Part shown: one piece after another, positions 5,286 through 10,580 of the stretch
Position numbering within the stretch: position 1 is the stretch's first letter
Layout of the letters: every line of letters begins with the position of its first letter
Source of the DNA: an uncultured Treponema sp.
GTDB lineage: Bacteria; Spirochaetota; Spirochaetia; Treponematales; Treponemataceae
Direction of reading: 5' to 3'
Assembly (NCBI GenBank): GCA_947165795.1
Contig: CAMVBP010000055.1
Coordinates: forward strand, 1 to 10,580
DNA length: 10,580 nt
Notes under the pieces: generated by a model
The model's input: the letters and a program-made list of their open reading frames with translations, nothing else
Told to the model about the DNA's origin: nothing
Databases searched by the model: none
Translations under genes and position numbers: made by a program

Positions 5286-7229
5286 ATGAACTCATTCTTG
5301 TTTAACCATTTGAAATTTCAAATAGCTTCATTTGTAATCCTTATGATTCTTGAGGTTATTTATTTTTTCAGACCAAAGATAAAATTATTATCTAACCGTA
5401 TTTTTTCGGTTTTGATGATAAGTGCTTTAATATATCTGCTTTTCGATGTTGCAACGGTTTTTGCCCTTGTTTACTATGACTATCTGCCGTTGTGGTTTGT
5501 TCGTTTTACACATCAGGGATTCATTATATTCCTGGATATCTGTCTTTCGTGCATTTATCTTTATATTGATATTTTAAATAGAAATCAAAAGCGTTATTCA
5601 ATTTACAAGCTTTTATTCATATGCTTTTTATATCTGATTTCTCTGCTCACAGCAATTTTTGCACCAATAAGTTATTACATTGAAGCGGATGGAATTTATT
5701 CTTATGGTTTAATGGTAAATTGTGTTTATGTAGTCATTATTTACTATTCTGTAATGACCGTAATAAAATCAATAAGACATCTTTCCAATTCAGTTCACAG
5801 AAAGCAGCAGATTTATGTTCTTTTTACAATGGCTTTATGGGTAGGATTTGGTGTTACTCAAATTATTCTTCCAAAAATTCTTATATCCAGCGTAGGCGTT
5901 TCTTCAATGATTCTTTTGATGTTCCTTTCTCTGGAAAATCCTTCGGAATACATTGATACAGAAACCCGTGCTTTTAATTATTATGCGCTTAAAACCGTGC
6001 TGGAAGAATTCCAGGGAAAAGAAAAGCCATTTAAAATCATTAAAATAGAAATTGAAGATTTTCCTGTTGTAGGTCAGGTTCCGGGAGTTGATGTTGCTTC
6101 CCAATTATTATTGATTCTCAAAAACTTTATTGAAAGAAATATCAAGACTTCGGTTTACAGACTGAACAGAACTTCGCTTGCAATTATACTTAACGAAAAA
6201 CAGCTGCTTAACCAGCAGAAAATAATTGATTTAATTGAACAGCGCTTTACAAAAACCTGGAGCTTTAGAAATACAAATATAAGATTAAACGGACGTGCAT
6301 ATATTTTAAATTGTCCGGAAGATTTCCCGTTCTCCGGAAAAATTTCTGAACTGATTGATTTTTTGGAAGACATGGAATCTTATTCAGCATCTTCGGGATT
6401 CTTGTGTCATATAGACTCAAATGCCCGCCAGAAGCGCGCACGAAAACTTTCCATAATCAAAATTGTTACGGAAGCAATCGAGCATGATGGAATAGAAATG
6501 TACTATCAGCCGATTTATAATCTTGAAACAAAAAAATTCTCTAATGCCGAAGCGCTTGTAAGATTAAAGGATTCAACAACTTTAGGCTTTATTTCTCCGG
6601 AAGAATTTATTCCTATAGTTGAAAAGAGCGGACAAATTATTCAGCTAAGCGAAATGATTTTTAATCATGTATTTTCTTTTATGGGAAAAAATAATCTTTC
6701 TAAAAGAGGAATTAATCACATAGAAGTAAATCTTTCTGGCTTACAGTCTGTAGATGCAGATTTACCAAAACTCATGAAAACTTTATTGAACGAATATAAA
6801 ATTAAGCCGGAATCTGTGAATCTTGAAATTACTGAATCAATTGCAATTACTTCCGGATACATGCTCAAGAAAAACATGGAAGAGCTTAAAAAGTTCGGTT
6901 GTTCTTTTGCAATGGATGATTTTGGAACCGGTTATTCTAATCTTTCAAGAATGTCAAAAGGTGATTTTGAATTAATTAAAATAGACAAAAGTCTTTTGTG
7001 GCCATGTTTTAAGAAAGAAGGAAAGTCAGTAAACAATGCAAAAATTCTTCTTGAAAATATGATTGGCATGTTGTTAAAGATGGGAAGAAAAATTGTTGTA
7101 GAAGGAATAGAAACTAAAGAACAGTTTGATTATCTGGAATCTTTGGGAATTACTTATGCACAGGGCTTCTATTTTAGTAAACCGCTTCCAGAAGAAGATT
7201 TCTTAAAATTCCTTGAAAATAACAACTAG
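5286..7229 (+). CDS. Membrane-bound EAL-domain cyclic-di-GMP phosphodiesterase with degenerate GGDEF-like domain
   Basis: This is a 647-residue inner-membrane signalling protein. Residues ~1-217 hold about seven hydrophobic segments (roughly 11-29, 38-60, 70-95, 107-130, 142-160, 176-195, 197-216), a sensor region I cannot name. Residues ~220-365 resemble a GGDEF fold (it opens TETRAFNYYALKTVL) but lack the GGDEF signature, so cyclase activity is unlikely. Residues ~390-647 form an EAL domain with the full catalytic set: Glu422 in EALVRL, Asn482 in VNLS, Glu514 in EITES, Asp544-Asp545 in DDFGTGYS, Lys565 in IKID, Glu606 in VEGIET and Gln626 in QGFYFSKP. It should therefore hydrolyse cyclic-di-GMP, lowering its level and affecting motility or attachment. 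The start is fixed by TAA immediately before the ATG. There is no Shine-Dalgarno. It appears monocistronic; its stop overlaps that of trmJ. Confidence 0.92.
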   Translation: MNSFLFNHLKFQIASFVILMILEVIYFFRPKIKLLSNRIFSVLMISALIYLLFDVATVFALVYYDYLPLWFVRFTHQGFIIFLDICLSCIYLYIDILNRNQKRYSIYKLLFICFLYLISLLTAIFAPISYYIEADGIYSYGLMVNCVYVVIIYYSVMTVIKSIRHLSNSVHRKQQIYVLFTMALWVGFGVTQIILPKILISSVGVSSMILLMFLSLENPSEYIDTETRAFNYYALKTVLEEFQGKEKPFKIIKIEIEDFPVVGQVPGVDVASQLLLILKNFIERNIKTSVYRLNRTSLAIILNEKQLLNQQKIIDLIEQRFTKTWSFRNTNIRLNGRAYILNCPEDFPFSGKISELIDFLEDMESYSASSGFLCHIDSNARQKRARKLSIIKIVTEAIEHDGIEMYYQPIYNLETKKFSNAEALVRLKDSTTLGFISPEEFIPIVEKSGQIIQLSEMIFNHVFSFMGKNNLSKRGINHIEVNLSGLQSVDADLPKLMKTLLNEYKIKPESVNLEITESIAITSGYMLKKNMEELKKFGCSFAMDDFGTGYSNLSRMSKGDFELIKIDKSLLWPCFKKEGKSVNNAKILLENMIGMLLKMGRKIVVEGIETKEQFDYLESLGITYAQGFYFSKPLPEEDFLKFLENNN

Positions 7230-7996
7230 GATTTATTGTTTTTAGAAGCAAGGCCGGCCATTTTAGAAAATGTTTTTTCCAGATATTTTGCTTCGCCTTC
7301 GGAAAGACTTGCGCGGCTTAAAATACTTCTCCAGAAATTTTCCATGTCGCTTCTTCCTGGCATTTTAAAAAATCCGATTTTCTGCATGTCGTCTGTAATT
7401 GATTTTACGGCACTGTCTATTCGTTCCAGCGTAAGCGGAGTATAGCCTTTGTATTCACCTTTTTTGGCTTCAAGATTTTTTCGGAATAAGTGGTAGCAGA
7501 TTATCTGAACGGCATGGCTTAAATTCAACGAGCCGAAATTATCTGATGAAGGAATTGTTACTCCAAGATTACATTCATCCAGCTGATCATCTGTAAGGCC
7601 TGTTCTTTCGTTGCCAAAAACTACGGCAATTTTACAGGCCGAATCGCCTTTAGAAGCTTTATCCGAAGAATCTGCTGAAGATATAGAGTTTGCCATATCT
7701 GCAAATTCTTCAGGAAGTAAAAGTTTTCCTCTTTTCTTTCCGCGGCGTCTTGTAGTTCCGGCACAAATTGAACAGTCTGCAGTTGCTTCTGTTATTGAAT
7801 CATAAAATTCTGCTTTATCAAAAATTTCTCCGGCATGAATTGCAAGCACGTGAATATGTTCAATATCGTAATTTTCTTTTTTGCCTACAATGCGCAGTTT
7901 GCTTATGTCGTTATTTGCCATGGCGCGGCAGGCAGCGCCAATATTACGAGATTCATCTGGGTGATCAAGAACAATTACAATATTTGATAAATTCAT
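7226..7996 (-). CDS. trmJ: TrmJ-like tRNA (cytidine/uridine-32-2'-O) methyltransferase, SPOUT superfamily
   Basis: This is a 256-residue SpoU/TrmH-type methyltransferase expected to 2'-O-methylate position 32 of tRNA anticodon loops. The three SPOUT motifs are present: SRNIGAACRAM (16-26, with Asn18), VVFGNERTGLTDDQL (125-139, with Glu130) and SLNLSHAVQI (156-165), the last two forming the trefoil-knot SAM site. The C-terminal helical tail GFFKMPGRSDMENFWRSIL (~208-226) followed by RASLSEGEAKYLE matches the TrmJ-type tail. A Ser/Asp/Lys-rich stretch (about 104-121) before motif 2 looks like a flexible insertion. The ATG lies one base after the M24 stop, so translation is probably coupled; no separate Shine-Dalgarno is visible. 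Its TAG stop overlaps the opposing EAL stop in a CTAG. Another TrmH-family rRNA methylase is the alternative. Confidence 0.87.
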   Translation of the reverse strand: MNLSNIVIVLDHPDESRNIGAACRAMANNDISKLRIVGKKENYDIEHIHVLAIHAGEIFDKAEFYDSITEATADCSICAGTTRRRGKKRGKLLLPEEFADMANSISSADSSDKASKGDSACKIAVVFGNERTGLTDDQLDECNLGVTIPSSDNFGSLNLSHAVQIICYHLFRKNLEAKKGEYKGYTPLTLERIDSAVKSITDDMQKIGFFKMPGRSDMENFWRSILSRASLSEGEAKYLEKTFSKMAGLASKNNKS

Positions 7997-7997
7997 T

Positions 7998-9149
7998 TTA
8001 CAGTCTGATAATTCTTGAATGGCTTAAAACTTCATTTCCGTCTTCGGTAATGAGAACATCATTTTCAAGTCTTGTTCCGCCAATTTCCGGATCATAAAGT
8101 CCCGGCTCGCAGGTTAAAATCATTCCGGGAGTAAATTTTAAAGTTGAAGGCATTTTTGTGCTTACTCTCGGATATTCATGAATTTCCAGACCGATTGCAT
8201 GTCCTAAAGTATGAGGCATTTTTCTTTTTGCGGCGGCAAAAACGGAATCAGCTTTTTTAGCGGCTTCTGCAACTGTATGCTTTGGATTGTAGAGTTTAAG
8301 GCATTCATCATATGCTTTCTGAACCAAATCTAGCTGATTTTTTTGTTCTTTTGTAAGATTTCCTTTTGCAACTGTTAATGTTGTATCGCTTGTGTAGCCT
8401 TTGTAGACAACTCCAAAGTCCAGAATGGAAAGTCCCTTTGCAGGCCATTCTGCTGCGGTATAACCCGGGAAGGCGTGAATTGCAAAGCTTCTTTTTGGAC
8501 CGGCAGCCAGAGTATCAAAACCTGCTCTTTCGCAGCCGTTTTCCCTTAAGCGGCGTTCAATTAAAAGTGCAACATCTGTTTCTGTTTTGATTTTTCCTGC
8601 TTTTGCAAGCTTTTCAATTTCGTCAATTATTAAATCACCAACTCTGCAGGCTTCTCTTGTACATTCAATTTCGTATTCATCTTTTATCATTCTGCAGTCG
8701 GTAACAAATTTATGGGCTCCGTCTTCCTTGCAGCGGCAGTCGTAATTATTTAATTCATCAATATATTTTAAATACTGAGGATAAGTTAAATATGGCGGCA
8801 ATTCAATTTTATTATTATTCCCGTGTGTACCGCAGTGAACATTCAGCAAAGCTTTTATGGCATCAAGAGAGTCATTTTTGTAACGCTGATAAGGTACGAG
8901 CTTATCGAAGTGGCCGTATTGCTTTGCAAGATTTTCGTCCCACGGAATAAGAATTGTATAACCGTCTGAAAAAATCATTAATACGCAGTCATTTGCATGG
9001 CCTGTATAATAAGCAACGGCAGGTTCTCTGTGTTCTTCATTGTCAATAAAAACAACACAGCCCAAAGAATTTTCATTCATGTACTCAGAAAGTTTTTTAC
9101 GTCTATTTTTATAAATATTTGCCAAATCTTCTTTTGTATAATTTTTCAT
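7998..9149 (-). CDS. M24-family metallopeptidase, Xaa-Pro aminopeptidase-like
   Basis: This is a 383-residue cytoplasmic peptidase. An N-terminal creatinase-like domain (~1-150) precedes the pita-bread catalytic domain (~155-383). All five dinuclear metal ligands are visible: Asp244 (LDFGVVYKG), Asp255 (YTSDTT), His317 (HTLGHAIGLEIHE), Glu348 (CEPGLY) and Glu362 (RLEND), with supporting His225 (AIHAFPG) and His324. It probably removes N-terminal residues preceding proline, aiding peptide catabolism. The ATG at 9149 is chosen because GGAG at 9159-9156 stands six bases before it. A TTG at 9161 in the same frame would bury that site in the coding region. It is followed after one base by trmJ and preceded by murJ with an 86-base gap. 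A prolidase (Xaa-Pro dipeptidase) is the alternative. Confidence 0.9.
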   Translation of the reverse strand: MKNYTKEDLANIYKNRRKKLSEYMNENSLGCVVFIDNEEHREPAVAYYTGHANDCVLMIFSDGYTILIPWDENLAKQYGHFDKLVPYQRYKNDSLDAIKALLNVHCGTHGNNNKIELPPYLTYPQYLKYIDELNNYDCRCKEDGAHKFVTDCRMIKDEYEIECTREACRVGDLIIDEIEKLAKAGKIKTETDVALLIERRLRENGCERAGFDTLAAGPKRSFAIHAFPGYTAAEWPAKGLSILDFGVVYKGYTSDTTLTVAKGNLTKEQKNQLDLVQKAYDECLKLYNPKHTVAEAAKKADSVFAAAKRKMPHTLGHAIGLEIHEYPRVSTKMPSTLKFTPGMILTCEPGLYDPEIGGTRLENDVLITEDGNEVLSHSRIIRL

Positions 9150-9155
9150 CTCTTT

Positions 9156-9159
9156 CTCC
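9156..9159 (-). promoter_or_regulatory. Ribosome binding site of the M24 gene
   Basis: GGAG followed by AAAGAG and then ATG gives a six-base spacing. It decides the start at 9149 over the in-frame TTG at 9161. It is the only convincing Shine-Dalgarno I see in the window. Confidence 0.75.
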
Positions 9160-9160
9160 A

Positions 9161-9176
9161 AAACGGAATTTCGTTT
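9161..9176. repeat. Near-perfect 16-base palindrome upstream of the M24 gene
   Basis: AAACGGAATTTCGTTT pairs at 7 of 8 positions (one G/T mismatch). It lies just upstream of the GGAG site, in the leader of the M24 gene. It could be an operator for a dimeric regulator. An RNA hairpin is unlikely since there is almost no room for a loop. Confidence 0.35.
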
Positions 9177-9183
9177 AATATTG

Positions 9184-9199
9184 GCCGTTTTTTTACGGC
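9184..9199. other. Small hairpin in the murJ-M24 gap
   Basis: GCCGT (9184-9188) and ACGGC (9195-9199) form a five-base GC-rich stem around a six-base T loop (A on the minus strand). On the minus strand, downstream of murJ, no U-run follows it, so it is not a standard intrinsic terminator. It might protect an mRNA end or act in the M24 leader. Confidence 0.35.
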
Positions 9200-9227
9200 A
9201 TTATTTTAATAAGAAATTTTCTGTCTA
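9200..9227 (-). promoter_or_regulatory. Candidate promoter of the M24-trmJ pair
   Basis: On the minus strand TAGACA (9227-9222, 5/6) is followed by a 16-base spacer and AATAAT (9205-9200, 5/6). The start would be near 9193, leaving a leader of about 44 bases that contains the palindrome and the GGAG site. This would allow M24-trmJ expression independent of murJ. Confidence 0.4.
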
Positions 9228-9235
9228 TAATATTT

Positions 9236-10580
9236 TTATTTTTTGATTTTTGCAATCACTGTTTTTACAATGCTGTCCCTTGTGATTATAAGCTCAAGAA
9301 CTCCAACAGCCGCAAAAATAATTGCAGAAATAATTACTGGTGCTCCGTAGGCAATAATGTTTTTGTAGCCTGCAAAAAATCCAACCAATGCTTTGTGGGC
9401 AAAATAAGTTGGCACAGCCGCAACTACAGAGAACAGTCCCATTTTAAGTGAATAAAGAATTGTTCCGAGAACAAGTTTTCCAACTTCAATTTCATCCATC
9501 TTTTTCATAAAGATAAAAAGGAAAACTGTATTTAAGAAACTTGCAAGTGTAAGTGCAAATGCAATTCCGTTTCCGCCCATTGGTCTTGAAAGAATCAGAA
9601 CGAGAAGAATATTTGAACCAAAGTTTATAAGTCCTGCAATTGTCGGGAGCTTCGGTTTTTTCTGAGCGTAAAAGGCCGGAGCCATTATTCTGTTGAGCGC
9701 AATAAAAAGTAAACCTGCAATGTGATATCTGAAAACTCCAAGAGTCATCGCGACAGAATTATCATCAAACTGATGTCGTTTATAAAGCAGAGAAATAAGT
9801 TCGCGTCCTGTAATGAGTGAATATGCTGTGATTGGAATTGAAATCAGCGTCATAATTTTGATTGCCTGAAGCAGCATGGAATTAAACTGAGTCCAGTCTT
9901 TTTTGTTTGCAAAACCAGAAAGATCCGGAAGAATTACAGTTCCAATTGAAACTGCAAAAATGCCGAGAATCAATTCCTGAAGCCGCAGACTGTATCCAAG
10001 GCTCGAAGCAATTCCTGAACCTACGCGTTTTGCAAATGCAGTAGAAACTGTGTCATTAAGCTGATAAGCCGCAATGCCGACAATTGTTGGAGCAAGCAGA
10101 GCCATAACTTTTCTTGTTCCAGGATTTGTAAAGGCCTTTTTAAGCGAAGCAATTCCAACCTTCCAGCCTGTTTTGTAAACAAACGGCCATTGGAACACAG
10201 CCTGAACAGAACCTCCGAGAATTGTACCGATTGCCATTGCACGAGCCGGGTTTGAAGTATGTGGTGCAAGAAGATATGTAGAAAGAACTACAATTCCGTT
10301 GAACATAACAGGAGTAAAGCCGGAAGGTGCAAATATTCCGCAAGTATTTAAAACGCCCTGAAAGAATGCTGCTATCGAAATTAAAAACAGATACGGGAAC
10401 ATTATTCTTGTGAGCACAGTAGTTTCATTTAATTCCTGAAGATAATAATCAAGCTTAGCCGCATAATCTTCTATTCCGGGAACTGGAGCTTTACAGAAAA
10501 ACCTGATAATAAGAGGTGCAAGCAGAATACCAATTGTGACTACGCAGGCAGTAAGAAATGTTACGAGTGTAAAAGTTGCC
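9236..10580 (-). CDS. murJ: MurJ-type lipid II flippase (partial, N-terminus off window)
   Basis: This is a multi-pass inner-membrane protein of the MVF/MurJ (MOP exporter) family that flips the peptidoglycan precursor lipid II outward. The last 447 codons are present. With the usual ~510-530 residues, about 70 N-terminal residues lie beyond the right edge. Recognisable family stretches are RIMFPYLFLISIAAFFQGVL followed by NTCGIFAPSGFTPVMFN; ILGGSVQAVFQWP; SSLGYSLRLQELILGIFAVSIGTVILPDLSG; and GGNGIAFALTLASFLNTVFL. Many hydrophobic helices are visible to the C-terminal KIKK. An apparent GTG start at 10417 is not the start: the frame stays open to 10580 and encodes another membrane segment (VVTIGILLAPLIIRFF). 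It lies upstream of the M24-trmJ pair on the same strand. Lipid II as substrate rests on family knowledge. Confidence 0.92.
   Translation of the reverse strand, partial: ATFTLVTFLTACVVTIGILLAPLIIRFFCKAPVPGIEDYAAKLDYYLQELNETTVLTRIMFPYLFLISIAAFFQGVLNTCGIFAPSGFTPVMFNGIVVLSTYLLAPHTSNPARAMAIGTILGGSVQAVFQWPFVYKTGWKVGIASLKKAFTNPGTRKVMALLAPTIVGIAAYQLNDTVSTAFAKRVGSGIASSLGYSLRLQELILGIFAVSIGTVILPDLSGFANKKDWTQFNSMLLQAIKIMTLISIPITAYSLITGRELISLLYKRHQFDDNSVAMTLGVFRYHIAGLLFIALNRIMAPAFYAQKKPKLPTIAGLINFGSNILLVLILSRPMGGNGIAFALTLASFLNTVFLFIFMKKMDEIEVGKLVLGTILYSLKMGLFSVVAAVPTYFAHKALVGFFAGYKNIIAYGAPVIISAIIFAAVGVLELIITRDSIVKTVIAKIKK

Noticed and set aside
5720..5956. 78-codon open frame within the EAL gene
   Set aside because: It is an alternative frame of a real gene with no domain and no ribosome site.
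7611..7805. 64-codon open frame on the plus strand inside trmJ
   Set aside because: It is antisense to a well-supported gene, with no start signals or recognisable protein.
9159..9161. TTG start for the M24 gene (four extra residues)
   Set aside because: It would place the GGAG ribosome site inside the coding sequence; the ATG at 9149 has correct spacing.
10415..10417. GTG as the murJ start, giving a 393-residue protein
   Set aside because: The frame stays open to the right edge and encodes another MurJ-like membrane segment, so the gene is cut by the window instead.
1..10580. CRISPR array, insertion sequence, prophage, tRNA or rRNA
   Set aside because: No regularly spaced repeats, transposase or integrase motifs, terminal repeats or RNA-gene cores were seen on either strand; the genes look like ordinary chromosomal functions.

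Overview
This AT-rich window (roughly 35-40% GC by eye) is densely packed: ten protein genes and no gene-free stretch longer than about 105 bases. The mix suggests a host-associated, polysaccharide-using anaerobe. It holds an intracellular xylo-oligosaccharide GH8 enzyme, a CE2-like SGNH esterase, a LacI regulator, an ECF-type S-component-like membrane protein, a multi-pass EAL protein, TrmJ, an M24 peptidase and MurJ. Protein style and gene content fit a gut Treponema-like spirochete best. This is inferred from memory of family members; there is no marker rRNA, and a Clostridia relative is not excluded.

Layout. Bases 1-243 (-) hold the N-terminus of an ECF S-component-like membrane protein. 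Bases 348-2529 (+) are a two-gene operon with overlapping ends: a reducing-end xylose-releasing GH8 enzyme, then an SGNH/CE2-like esterase. Neither has a signal peptide, so both probably act on imported, acetylated xylo-oligosaccharides in the cytoplasm. The operon converges, with a 26-base overlap, on a LacI-family gene (2504-3517, -). Upstream of lacI lie a wide inverted repeat and a cre-like CG-centred site. Further upstream on the same strand are a PfkB kinase (3595-4542) and a HAD phosphatase of the pyrimidine-5'-nucleotidase type (4544-5224), separated by one base.

A 61-base divergent promoter region follows, with overlapping candidate promoters and one perfect DnaA-box 9-mer. It drives the HAD gene leftward and a 647-residue membrane EAL protein (5286-7229, +) rightward. 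The EAL protein has a degenerate GGDEF-like domain and an intact EAL phosphodiesterase domain. It meets trmJ (7226-7996, -) head-on, the two sharing one CTAG as both stop codons. trmJ lies one base after an M24 Xaa-Pro-type aminopeptidase (7998-9149, -), which is preceded by murJ (9236 to beyond the right edge, -).

Several first-in-operon genes lack a Shine-Dalgarno sequence and have a plausible -10 box within about 7-20 bases of the start codon, suggesting leaderless or very short-leader mRNAs. The M24 gene instead has a clear GGAG and a longer leader. I see no mobile element, CRISPR array, RNA gene or convincing intrinsic terminator, and no clear undescribed multi-gene system. The best leads are the carbohydrate operon with its possible LacI circuit, the coupled phosphatase/kinase pair, and the start-site architecture.
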